A stretch of 15,502 nucleotides of DNA from Candidatus Omnitrophota bacterium (GCA_023227945.1 JALOCC010000048.1:1-15502); one strand, 5' to 3'. Shown: positions 1 to 4,721, numbered from the stretch's first letter. Notes: generated by a model not told the origin, from the letters alone. Translations and numbers: made by a program.

Positions 1-234
1 TGGCGAAGCAGAACACCATTCTTCTTCGCCCTTTGCTGACTTGAACCGCTGGTAGGGCTTCGAAGGAATAGTTCCTGCGAAGCCAGACCCGCAGTTAAAT
101 GTGCTACTGGCGAAGCAGAACACCATTCTTCTTCGCCCTTTGCTGACTTGAACCGCTGGTAGGGCTTCGAAGGAATAGTTCCTGCGAAGCCAGACCCGCA
201 GTTAAATGTGCTACTGGCGAAGCAGAACACCATT
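1..234. repeat. 107-bp tandem repeat, 2.2 copies, with two hairpins per unit
   Basis: Copies run 1-107 and 108-214 and look identical. A third copy breaks off after 20 bp (215-234). Each unit holds two imperfect hairpins. The first pairs GGCGAAG (2-8) with CTTCGCC (24-30) and continues inward as GAA/TTC around a CACCA loop. The second pairs GGCTTCG (56-62) with CGAAGCC (78-84) and continues as AGGAA/TTCCT around a TAG loop. All forward frames close quickly and the 107-bp period is not a multiple of three, so it is not a protein repeat. The array touches the window edge and may extend further left. No family recognised. Confidence 0.93.
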
Positions 235-332
235 GCCTTAGCAACATTTAGTCTCGCCTACAACCAATCCTCGTTATTTTTTATGCAAATTATTAAAAGT
301 TTATTTTTCTAATGAAACTACACGGAAAACTC

Positions 333-361
333 TTGAAAGAATTTAAGAAAAGAGTTAAAAT
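333..361 (+). promoter_or_regulatory. Candidate sigma70 promoter for the small secreted protein gene
   Basis: TTGAAA (333-338) and TAAAAT (356-361) are separated by 17 bp. The expected start near 368 would leave a leader of about 75 nt that contains the 383-419 hairpin. The surroundings are AT-rich, so a chance match is possible. Confidence 0.4.
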
Positions 362-382
362 CAAATTCGTAGACGCTTCGCC

Positions 383-419
383 ATAACTTGTGTTCACCCT
401 TTGAGCTGCTACAAGTTAT
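383..419 (+). promoter_or_regulatory. Leader hairpin upstream of the small secreted protein gene
   Basis: A perfect 9-bp inverted repeat, ATAACTTGT (383-391) and ACAAGTTAT (411-419), encloses a 19-nt loop. It ends 12 bp before the Shine-Dalgarno sequence of the next gene. No T-run follows, so it does not look like an intrinsic terminator. Operator or mRNA structure are both possible. Confidence 0.45.
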
Positions 420-442
420 CTACTTATTGAAGGAGGATAGGG

Positions 443-685
443 ATGAAGAAAATTTTTATAGCTGTAATACTATCGGTATTTTTAGTATTTAATTTGTATG
501 CTGTCGATATCGATATTCCGCAGGTACTTAAAGATCTGGGATTTAAAAGCGAAGATTTGGTCGATTATAATACAGAGGACAACGAAGAATATTTTACATT
601 AGCAAATTGGCAGACAGAAGATCCTGCTGATACTGTAACTTTCGTATTAGTTGATGGTGAAATTATAGATTGGATAAGCAGGTAA
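443..685 (+). CDS. Small secreted acidic protein of unknown function
   Basis: An 80-residue protein with no family I recognise. Residues 1-20 look like a Sec signal peptide: Met-Lys-Lys, a hydrophobic core (about residues 4-16) and an LYA site, with cleavage likely after Ala20. The roughly 60-residue mature part is rich in Asp and Glu (for example SEDLVDYNTEDNEEYF) and has no cysteine, so disulfides are not expected. A strong Shine-Dalgarno (AGGAGG, 431-436) supports ATG 443. It lies upstream of trxA in the same direction, but trxA has its own candidate promoter. Its reality is supported by the signal peptide and ribosome site rather than by homology. Confidence 0.72.
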   Translation: MKKIFIAVILSVFLVFNLYAVDIDIPQVLKDLGFKSEDLVDYNTEDNEEYFTLANWQTEDPADTVTFVLVDGEIIDWISR

Positions 686-745
686 AGTTAAGAAACCAAA
701 TATAAAAAATCGAGCATCAATAATTGTAAATTCCGGTCTTTTCTC

Positions 746-773
746 TTGACCCGGAGAAAAAAATTCATATAAT
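746..773 (+). promoter_or_regulatory. Sigma70-type promoter for trxA
   Basis: TTGACC (746-751) and TATAAT (768-773) are separated by 16 bp. Transcription would begin near 780, giving a leader of roughly 38 nt that ends in the AAAGGAG (807-813) ribosome site of trxA. Confidence 0.65.
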
Positions 774-817
774 ATAAACGCAACACAAAATAAAATTTAT
801 AAAAAGAAAGGAGTATT

Positions 818-1135
818 ATGGAAGTAAAACTAACTAGTCATAACTTCGACAAAGAAGTCATTAAATCTAATGTCGCTGTGCTTGTTGATTTTTGGGCGCC
901 ATGGTGCGGCCCATGCCAGATGATTGCTCCTTTCATTGAAGAAGTTGCAAAAGAATATCACGGAAAAATAAAAATATGCAAGTTAAATGTCGATGAAGCC
1001 TCAGATGTTGCTACGTCATTTACGGTGATGAGCATACCAACTTTGCTTCTTTTTAAAGATGGCAAAGTTATGTCCAAAAAGGTCGGTACGCTAAACAAGA
1101 GAGAGCTAGAAAAATTTATTCAACCGTATATTTAG
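818..1135 (+). CDS. trxA: Thioredoxin
   Basis: A cytoplasmic protein-disulfide reductase that passes electrons from thioredoxin reductase to target proteins. The 105-residue length is normal for a single-domain thioredoxin. The active site reads WCGPC, with the redox cysteines at 30 and 33. The buried acid Asp24 precedes it in VDFWAPWC, and the cis-proline loop IPT (Pro74) and the FKDGK turn follow. Other cysteine: Cys54. ATG 818 is supported by AAAGGAG four bases upstream and by alignment with the usual N-terminus. It has a candidate promoter of its own. No thioredoxin reductase gene is visible nearby. Confidence is high because all family hallmarks are present. Confidence 0.98.
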   Translation: MEVKLTSHNFDKEVIKSNVAVLVDFWAPWCGPCQMIAPFIEEVAKEYHGKIKICKLNVDEASDVATSFTVMSIPTLLLFKDGKVMSKKVGTLNKRELEKFIQPYI

Positions 1136-1201
1136 CTCCGATGCACCGGTTTAGCATACCGAAGGCAAGAGGTTATTGTCAGTAAATTTTCTAAAAAATC
1201 A

Positions 1202-1229
1202 TTGATATTATAATATATTAACGTATAAT
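1202..1229 (+). promoter_or_regulatory. Candidate sigma70 promoter
   Basis: TTGATA (1202-1207) and TATAAT (1224-1229) are separated by 16 bp. The predicted start near 1236 leaves almost no leader before AGGAGGTGA (1237-1245), so the site may drive a very short 5' UTR. It could also be an AT-rich coincidence. Confidence 0.45.
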
Positions 1230-1248
1230 TACTTTTAGGAGGTGAGTT

Positions 1249-1635
1249 ATGCGTTCTAGAGGTTTTTTAGTTATTTTCCTTATTTCTGTTTTTCTTTTTT
1301 CATCCGGTACTTATGTGTTTGCTGGAAATGTATCTCCTGCTAAAAGGGGACTTGAGGGGCAGTTAACTCAGGCAAGAAAAGATTTTACATTAAAACGTGA
1401 TAAATTGCATGACCAGATTAGGGTGATGCGGATTGCTTGGCATAACGAAAGAGCCGCCCTCTATGCTCAAGCCAAGCAGAGTCCTAAGGATAAAACCATC
1501 AAAGCAGCATTAAATGAAGGCGCCAAAAAGTATTTCGCCGACAGAAAAGACGTCTATAATCAGCTTGTAGAATTACGTAAGAACTGGCTTAATGCTAGAA
1601 AAGATTTAGGCCGTAAAATAAAACAAGCAAAGTAA
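1249..1635 (+). CDS. Secreted basic helical protein, unknown function
   Basis: A 128-residue protein with a signal peptide at residues 1-25 (Arg-rich start, hydrophobic core, VFA just before the likely cleavage site). The mature part of about 103 residues is rich in Lys, Arg, Ala and Gln, with few helix breakers, and reads as long amphipathic or coiled-coil helices (for example QLVELRKNWLNARKDLGRKI). This general look resembles small periplasmic helical proteins such as CpxP/Spy-type chaperones, but I see no LTxxQ motif, so no family is assigned. ATG 1249 has an excellent Shine-Dalgarno, AGGAGGTGA (1237-1245). The next gene starts 71 bp downstream in the same direction, so the two may be co-transcribed. 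Confidence 0.75.
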   Translation: MRSRGFLVIFLISVFLFSSGTYVFAGNVSPAKRGLEGQLTQARKDFTLKRDKLHDQIRVMRIAWHNERAALYAQAKQSPKDKTIKAALNEGAKKYFADRKDVYNQLVELRKNWLNARKDLGRKIKQAK

Positions 1636-1643
1636 AATACCTT

Positions 1644-1686
1644 AACGGATTAGGCTTATGGTTATGTATTCCATAAGTTTTCCGTT
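1644..1686 (+). promoter_or_regulatory. Two-part hairpin just upstream of the membrane protein gene
   Basis: An inner stem CTTATGG (1655-1661) / CCATAAG (1671-1677) is enclosed by an outer stem AACGGA (1644-1649) / TCCGTT (1681-1686), with an asymmetric internal loop between them. No poly-T tail follows. It sits between two co-directional genes and ends about 8 bp before the AAAGGAGGTG ribosome site. It could modulate translation, processing or mRNA decay. Confidence 0.5.
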
Positions 1687-1706
1687 TGCTGAAAAAGGAG
1701 GTGTGC

Positions 1707-2396
1707 ATGGATTTACAGATAGTATATCTAGAACCGGCTAAAGTGATACTTGCGAAAATAAGCAGTATTTTTGTAAGCCTTGCCGCGGTTGTGCTAGTTC
1801 TTCTTGTAGGCTGGATTATCGCAAAAATCGTCAAAAGCATACTTGCGAAGGCGCTCAAGGCAATAAAAGTAGATGAACTTGCAGAAAAGATTAATTTGAA
1901 TAATCTTCTGCTTAAGGGCGGTATCAACATAGCTGCTTCAGAGTTGATAGCCATGATAGGTTATTGGATTATTATATTTGTCGCTCTTTTTGTAGCTGCT
2001 GATGCGGCAGGATTGAAACAGGCAGCAAGTTTGTTGGATAAAGTTATTTTATACGTACCTAATATTGTCGCAGCGATATTTGTTTTACTTCTTGGAATGT
2101 TTGCCGCAACGATTCTAAGCAGTGTGGTTAAAACTGCTTCAGCAAATGCCGGAGTAGAACAAGGCTCGCTTTTTGGAAGAATAGTGCAGATTACGATAAT
2201 AGCTTTTGCCGTTGCTATTGCCCTTGAACAGCTTAAGATTGCTACTTTAACAATTCATTCAACCGTAAGCATAATCATAGCGGTAATTCTTGGTTCTTTG
2301 GGTCTAGGCATCGCACTTGCATTTGGCTTGGGCTGTAAGGATTTGGTCGCCAAATACGTTGAAGATTTTATCGATAAAGTAAAAAGTAAAAAATAA
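1707..2396 (+). CDS. MscS-like multi-pass membrane protein (conserved TM-helix family)
   Basis: A probable inner-membrane protein of 229 residues. Hydrophobic segments lie at about 19-42, 76-98, 113-140, 158-175 and 186-208. The last, glycine-rich helix ends in ALAFGLGCKDLVAKYVEDF, which resembles the pore helix and following FGLGG(K/R)D turn of MscS-related proteins and of the conserved TM-helix family. The beta domain and cytoplasmic cage that follow the pore helix in true MscS are absent, since the protein stops soon after that helix, so channel activity is an inference. I start at ATG 1707 because AAAGGAGGTG (1694-1703) sits just before it. A TTG seven codons upstream (1686) would place the ribosome site inside the gene. 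A strong terminator follows 20 bp after the stop. Confidence 0.85.
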   Translation: MDLQIVYLEPAKVILAKISSIFVSLAAVVLVLLVGWIIAKIVKSILAKALKAIKVDELAEKINLNNLLLKGGINIAASELIAMIGYWIIIFVALFVAADAAGLKQAASLLDKVILYVPNIVAAIFVLLLGMFAATILSSVVKTASANAGVEQGSLFGRIVQITIIAFAVAIALEQLKIATLTIHSTVSIIIAVILGSLGLGIALAFGLGCKDLVAKYVEDFIDKVKSKK

Positions 2397-2416
2397 CTAT
2401 CTCAAGAAAGCTAACA

Positions 2417-2472
2417 GACCCCAGCGCAATTAGGGGCTTAATGGTGCTTAATTGCGCTGGGGTCGTTTTTTT
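2417..2472 (+). terminator. Strong intrinsic terminator
   Basis: A perfect 16-bp GC-rich stem, 2417-2432 (GACCCCAGCGCAATTA) with 2449-2464, has a 16-nt loop and is followed by seven Ts (2466-2472). It lies 20 bp after the membrane protein stop codon and separates the trxA block from the tRNA/ribosomal block. Confidence 0.95.
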
Positions 2473-2521
2473 AAAAATATATATATATTTTTCTTGACAA
2501 ATATATCTTTTATAATATAAT
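2473..2521 (+). promoter_or_regulatory. Consensus sigma70 promoter with AT-rich UP-like element, for the tRNA/ribosomal cluster
   Basis: Perfect -35 TTGACA (2494-2499) and perfect -10 TATAAT (2516-2521), spaced by 16 bp. Directly upstream lies a 20-bp perfect AT palindrome (2473-2492: five A, alternating TA, five T), placed and composed like an UP element. The start would be near 2528. It is the best promoter in the window and probably drives tRNA-Thr and the downstream cluster. Confidence 0.88.
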
Positions 2522-2533
2522 CTTAAAATCTTG

Positions 2534-2581
2534 TGCCGAGACGATTCTTCGGCAAAATTCCCTTAATAAACCTAAGGGAAT
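2534..2581 (+). promoter_or_regulatory. Two leader hairpins immediately before tRNA-Thr
   Basis: Stem 1 pairs TGCCGA (2534-2539) with TCGGCA (2549-2554). Stem 2 is a perfect 9-bp stem, ATTCCCTTA (2557-2565) with TAAGGGAAT (2573-2581), whose last base directly abuts tRNA base 1 at 2582. The second stem may stack on the acceptor stem and affect RNase P or endonuclease processing of the 5' leader. Confidence 0.6.
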
Positions 2582-2654
2582 GCCCATGTAGCTCAGTTGG
2601 TAGAGCGTATCCTTGGTAAGGATAAGGTCACCGGTTCGATTCCGGTCGTGGGCT
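2582..2654 (+). tRNA. tRNA-Thr (anticodon GGT)
   Basis: The cloverleaf folds fully. The acceptor GCCCATG pairs with CGTGGGC (one G-T pair). The D-arm is GCTCAGTTGGTAGAGC, the anticodon stem TATCC/GGATA has loop TTGGTAA, and the T-arm is ACCGG-TTCGATT-CCGGT. Anticodon GGT reads ACC and ACT threonine codons. The discriminator base is T and CCA is not encoded, so CCA must be added after transcription. In many bacteria this tRNA directly precedes tuf; here rpmG follows 86 bp later. Confidence 0.97.
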
Positions 2655-2700
2655 AAGCGAACAATCAAATAAATAATTTAACTACAAAGTAGAACGGGGA

Positions 2701-2725
2701 TTTTTTAATCTTTTTTACCTTTTTT
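2701..2725 (+). promoter_or_regulatory. Three phased T6 tracts before rpmG
   Basis: Runs of six T occur at 2701-2706, 2711-2716 and 2720-2725, spaced 10 and 9 bp. As DNA this spacing can produce intrinsic curvature. As RNA it gives a U-rich leader 15 nt before the rpmG start, which lacks a Shine-Dalgarno. No GC-rich stem precedes it, so I do not call a terminator. Confidence 0.45.
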
Positions 2726-2740
2726 AGCCTGTAAACTGCT

Positions 2741-2893
2741 ATGAGAGAACTAATCGCCCTGGAATGTACAAGTTGCAAGCGCAACAATTATTACATCACT
2801 AAAAACAAAAGAAAACACCCAGAGAAACTTAACATAAGTAAGTTTTGCCGTTTTTGTCGCAAGCATACGGAACACAAAGAGACAAAAGCTTAG
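2741..2893 (+). CDS. rpmG: 50S ribosomal protein L33 (zinc-ribbon form)
   Basis: A 50-residue protein of the large ribosomal subunit, near the E site. It begins [12 protein letters not shown], and the L33 signature continues with [17 protein letters not shown] and [11 protein letters not shown]. Cysteines 9, 12, 36 and 39 form two CxxC pairs, so this is the zinc-binding C+ paralogue rather than the cysteine-free form. ATG 2741 is the only workable start because an in-frame TAA lies at 2732-2734. No Shine-Dalgarno is visible; the leader is U-rich instead. It sits between tRNA-Thr and tRNA-Trp, a context seen in many bacteria where rpmG precedes secE-nusG. Confidence 0.95.
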   Translation: MRELIALECTSCKRNNYYITKNKRKHPEKLNISKFCRFCRKHTEHKETKA

Positions 2894-2894
2894 A

Positions 2895-2932
2895 CGCGAA
2901 TATTCGCGAATCTAACGCGAATATTCGCGAAT
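2895..2932 (-). repeat. Phased heptamer array A (CGCGAAT x4)
   Basis: Four identical copies of CGCGAAT start at 2895, 2905, 2916 and 2926 (spacing 10, 11, 10), beginning one base after the rpmG stop. The unit is a 21-bp tandem repeat. Each pair also forms a perfect 14-bp palindrome, CGCGAATATTCGCG (2895-2908, 2916-2929). Confidence 0.9.
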
Positions 2933-2989
2933 CGTAAAATTGTTTTCATCTAGTTCATTGAGATTTGAGATTAATTTATGATGCTCCAA

Positions 2990-3027
2990 ATTCGCGAAAA
3001 TTAGCGTTTGATTTGCGTGAATTCGCG
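2990..3027 (+). repeat. Phased heptamer array B (ATTCGCG-like x4)
   Basis: Words ATTCGCG, ATTAGCG, ATTTGCG and ATTCGCG start at 2990, 3000, 3011 and 3021, again spaced 10, 11, 10. The orientation is opposite to array A, so the two form an inverted pair 57 bp apart. The array ends five bases before tRNA-Trp. Confidence 0.82.
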
Positions 3028-3032
3028 TTTAA

Positions 3033-3106
3033 AGGCGAGTAGCTCAATTGGCTAGAGCATCGGTCTCCAAAACCGGGGGTTGCAGGTTCAACTCCTGCCT
3101 CGCCTG
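3033..3106 (+). tRNA. tRNA-Trp (anticodon CCA)
   Basis: The acceptor AGGCGAG pairs perfectly with CTCGCCT. The D-arm is GCTCAATTGGCTAGAGC, the anticodon stem TCGGT/ACCGG has loop CTCCAAA (anticodon CCA), and the T-arm is GCAGG-TTCAACT-CCTGC. The discriminator is G, as expected for bacterial tRNA-Trp. The 3' CCA is not encoded. Its last 18 bases are repeated 125 bp downstream. Placement before secE-nusG is a widespread bacterial arrangement. Confidence 0.97.
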
Positions 3107-3338
3107 CTTTAAGCTAGCCTGAAAGCTAAGCTTGCAGAAGAGGATGAGGTGGCAGTTTGGTGTCAAACGTTGGATGTGTTTGAAGAAGCTTCGACTTCGT
3201 CGAAGAACACATACAACTCCTGCCTCGCCTGCTTTAAGCTAGCCTGAAAGCTAAGCTTGCAGAAGAGGATGAGGTGGCAGTTTGGTGTCAAACGTTGGAT
3301 GTGTTTGAAGAAGTTTTGATTTTACCGAAGAGCATATG
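3089..3338. repeat. 125-bp direct repeat that includes the tRNA-Trp 3' end
   Basis: Copy 1 is 3089-3213 and copy 2 is 3214-3338. The first 100 bp match exactly (3089-3188 and 3214-3313); the last 25 bp diverge. Each copy starts with 18 bp of the tRNA T-arm and acceptor 3' strand. Copy 1 ends in a hairpin, CTTCGAC (3189-3195) / GTCGAAG (3199-3205), flanked by TGTGTT/AACACA. Copy 2 has lost this pairing through mutation. Confidence 0.93.
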
Positions 3339-3456
3339 CAGTTATAAGCGTATACCCGCTTAAGACTATCCGCTAACGGTAGAAACAATTCCTTGTTTGA
3401 TCAAATAGGAGAGATCGCCCCATTTGTGACGATAAAAAGCCCCATTTTTAAAAAAT
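3107..3456. other. 350-bp gene-free spacer between tRNA-Trp and secE
   Basis: It holds the direct repeat above and, after it, about 120 bp with a small hairpin TAAGCG (3345-3350) / CGCTTA (3357-3362). I see no ORF with a ribosome site, no second tRNA, no convincing terminator and no good promoter. It is the longest non-coding gap in the ribosomal block. Confidence 0.6.
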
Positions 3457-3654
3457 ATGTTTAGTAAGTTTAAAAAAATTCCTCAATTTTTTAGAGAAAT
3501 AAGAGAAGAGCTTAAAAAAGTAAATTGGTCCAGTAAAGCTGAATTAAAAGGTGCTGTGATTGTGGTAATTTGCGTGCTTGCGTTTCTTACTATATATATA
3601 GCACTCCTGGATTTAGGCTTATCTAAATTAATGCATTCGTTATTACAAGGATGA
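3457..3654 (+). CDS. secE: Preprotein translocase subunit SecE
   Basis: The small subunit that clamps the SecY channel in the inner membrane. It has 65 residues and the short single-helix form: an amphipathic N-terminal part (FFREIREELKKVNW), then one membrane segment at about residues 31-52. The usual signature KKVxWP is present except that serine replaces the proline after Trp24 (VNWSSKAEL). ATG 3457 has no clear Shine-Dalgarno; an AT-rich stretch precedes it. The stop TGA (3652-3654) overlaps the start of nusG, so translation is probably coupled. The secE-nusG pair is a strong contextual confirmation. Confidence 0.95.
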   Translation: MFSKFKKIPQFFREIREELKKVNWSSKAELKGAVIVVICVLAFLTIYIALLDLGLSKLMHSLLQG

Positions 3655-4178
3655 TGCGCTGGTATATATTACATACTTTAAGTGGTGCCGAAGAAAAGGC
3701 CAAGATAAATCTGGAAGCGAGGATTAAGGCTCATAAATACGAGTCTTTAATCGCTAATGTTATTATTCCAAAAGAACAGGTTACCGAAGTAAAGCTCGGC
3801 AAGAAAAAAATTCTGGAAAGAAAATTTTTCCCCGGGTATATTTTGGTAGAAATGGAAATGAATGACGATACCTGGCTTTTTGTAAAAAACACGCCAGGCA
3901 TTACTACTTTTATCGGGCCGAGGCGCAAGCCTAGCCCCATACCACAAGAAGAAGTTGATAAAATTTTAGCCAAAGCTAAGGAAAGTAAAGAAAAACCTGC
4001 CCCAAAGGTTACTTTTGAGAAAGGCGAAAGTATAAGAGTAATCGAAGGAGCTTTTCTTAATTTTAACGGTGTGGTTGAAGAGATTCAGCAGGATAAAGGT
4101 AAAATAAAGGTAAATGTTTCGATTTTCGGAAGAACTACTCCGGTTGAACTTGAATTTTGGCAGGTAGAGAAGATATAG
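3651..4178 (+). CDS. nusG: Transcription elongation/antitermination factor NusG
   Basis: NusG binds the RNA polymerase clamp through its N-terminal domain and S10 or Rho through its C-terminal KOW domain. The protein is 175 residues. The NGN domain starts RWYILHTLSGAEEKAK and includes the KKKILERKFFPGYILVEM and NTPGITTFIGP segments. A charged linker (about 108-121) leads to the KOW domain (FEKGESIRVIEGAFLNFNGVVEEI, ending VELEFWQVEKI). Two adjacent ATGs (3651, 3654) compete. The first overlaps the secE stop as ATGA; the second is better spaced from AAGG (3647-3650). They differ by one residue. The rplK gene follows after a 108-bp spacer filled with repeats. Confidence 0.97.
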   Translation: MMRWYILHTLSGAEEKAKINLEARIKAHKYESLIANVIIPKEQVTEVKLGKKKILERKFFPGYILVEMEMNDDTWLFVKNTPGITTFIGPRRKPSPIPQEEVDKILAKAKESKEKPAPKVTFEKGESIRVIEGAFLNFNGVVEEIQQDKGKIKVNVSIFGRTTPVELEFWQVEKI

Positions 4179-4180
4179 AC

Positions 4181-4224
4181 CGCAGATGATCACAGACGGG
4201 AAGAAGACGCAGATGATCACAGAT
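4181..4224 (-). repeat. Phased heptamer array C (CRCAGAT x4)
   Basis: Words CGCAGAT (4181), CACAGAC (4191), CGCAGAT (4208) and CACAGAT (4218) begin two bases after the nusG stop. Spacing is 10 within each pair and 17 between pairs. Together with array D it can fold into a hairpin. Confidence 0.85.
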
Positions 4225-4230
4225 GATTTT

Positions 4231-4269
4231 ATCTGCGATCATCTGTTTTTCAATCTGCGATCATTTGTG
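4231..4269 (+). repeat. Phased heptamer array D (ATCTGYG x4), hairpin with array C
   Basis: Words ATCTGCG (4231), ATCTGTT (4241), ATCTGCG (4253) and ATTTGTG (4263) are spaced 10, 12, 10. The stretch 4210-4224 pairs with 4231-4245 (14 of 15 bases) around the loop GATTTT. The array ends two bases before the rplK ribosome site AAGGAG (4271-4276). Confidence 0.85.
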
Positions 4270-4286
4270 TAAGGAGCGAAGCGACT

Positions 4287-4721
4287 ATGGCGAAGAAAAA
4301 GAAAAAACCAGTAAACCAAATAAAATTACAAATTTCTGCAGGAGCAGCTAATCCAGCGCCTCCGGTAGGCCCTGCTTTAGGCCAGCACGGTTTAAACATA
4401 ATGCAATTCTGCAAGGCTTTTAACGAAGCCACAAAAACCAAAGAAGGTATAATTCTACCTGTAGTCATAAATGTTTACGAAGACAAATCTTTCGATTTTA
4501 TTATTAAAACTCCCCCTGCTTCCGTACTTCTTAAGCGTGCTGCTAATTTGGCAAAAGCTAGCGGCCAGGTAGGTAAGGAAATCATTGGCGAAGTTACCAA
4601 GCAGCAGGTATTAGAAATAGCCAAAGAAAAATTAGCAGATTTAAATACCAACGACTTGAACCAGGCAGTTAAGATTATTGCCGGTACTGCCAGGAGTTGC
4701 GGCATAAAAGTAAAAGAATAA
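4287..4721 (+). CDS. rplK: 50S ribosomal protein L11
   Basis: L11 forms the stalk base with 23S rRNA and works with EF-G, EF-Tu and the stringent factor. The 144 residues are close to the usual 141, with three extra lysines at the start. The N-terminal domain carries the proline-rich helix [17 protein letters not shown], where thiostrepton-type antibiotics bind. The C-terminal rRNA-binding domain includes [12 protein letters not shown] and ends in [16 protein letters not shown] 4287 follows AAGGAG (4271-4276) at ten bases. In many bacteria L1 represses rplK-rplA by binding the leader; here the leader is an inverted pair of heptamer arrays. Confidence 0.98.
   Translation: MAKKKKKPVNQIKLQISAGAANPAPPVGPALGQHGLNIMQFCKAFNEATKTKEGIILPVVINVYEDKSFDFIIKTPPASVLLKRAANLAKASGQVGKEIIGEVTKQQVLEIAKEKLADLNTNDLNQAVKIIAGTARSCGIKVKE

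Larger units (their letters stand above)
235..442. other. Gene-free stretch before the first gene
   Basis: Together with the tandem repeat this makes 442 bp without a gene. It is AT-rich. I see no coding frame and no RNA gene. It contains a possible promoter (333-361) and a leader hairpin (383-419), listed separately. Confidence 0.6.

Noticed and set aside
1..234. Tandem repeat considered as a CRISPR array
   Set aside because: The 107-bp units are contiguous, with no unique spacers between short repeats, and no cas genes are nearby.
365..382. ATTCGTA and GCTTCGC words 10 bp apart, considered as another heptamer array
   Set aside because: Only two degenerate words, and the second breaks the ATYYGYG pattern.
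733..754. Inverted CCGG(T)C/GACCCGG near the trxA promoter considered as a terminator
   Set aside because: The stem is short and bulged, has no T-run, and overlaps the -35 box.
1686..1706. TTG start giving a longer membrane protein
   Set aside because: The ribosome site AAAGGAGGTG would lie inside the gene; ATG 1707 sits at the right distance from it.
1595..1954. Long minus-strand reading frame opposite the secreted protein and membrane protein genes
   Set aside because: It mirrors two well-supported plus-strand genes and has no recognisable domain or ribosome site of its own.
2895..2932. Palindromic CGCGAATATTCGCG pair considered as a simple operator for a dimeric repressor
   Set aside because: The palindrome arises from the 10-bp spacing of the heptamer words and is absent from the other arrays, so the phased word is the better description.
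3214..3232. Second tRNA-Trp or tRNA pseudogene
   Set aside because: Only the 3' 18 bases are repeated; there is no acceptor 5' strand, D-arm or anticodon arm upstream.
3420..3456. Possible promoter (TTGTGA with an AT-rich stretch) before secE
   Set aside because: No -10 sequence close to TATAAT at an acceptable spacing; the AT-rich composition explains the resemblance.
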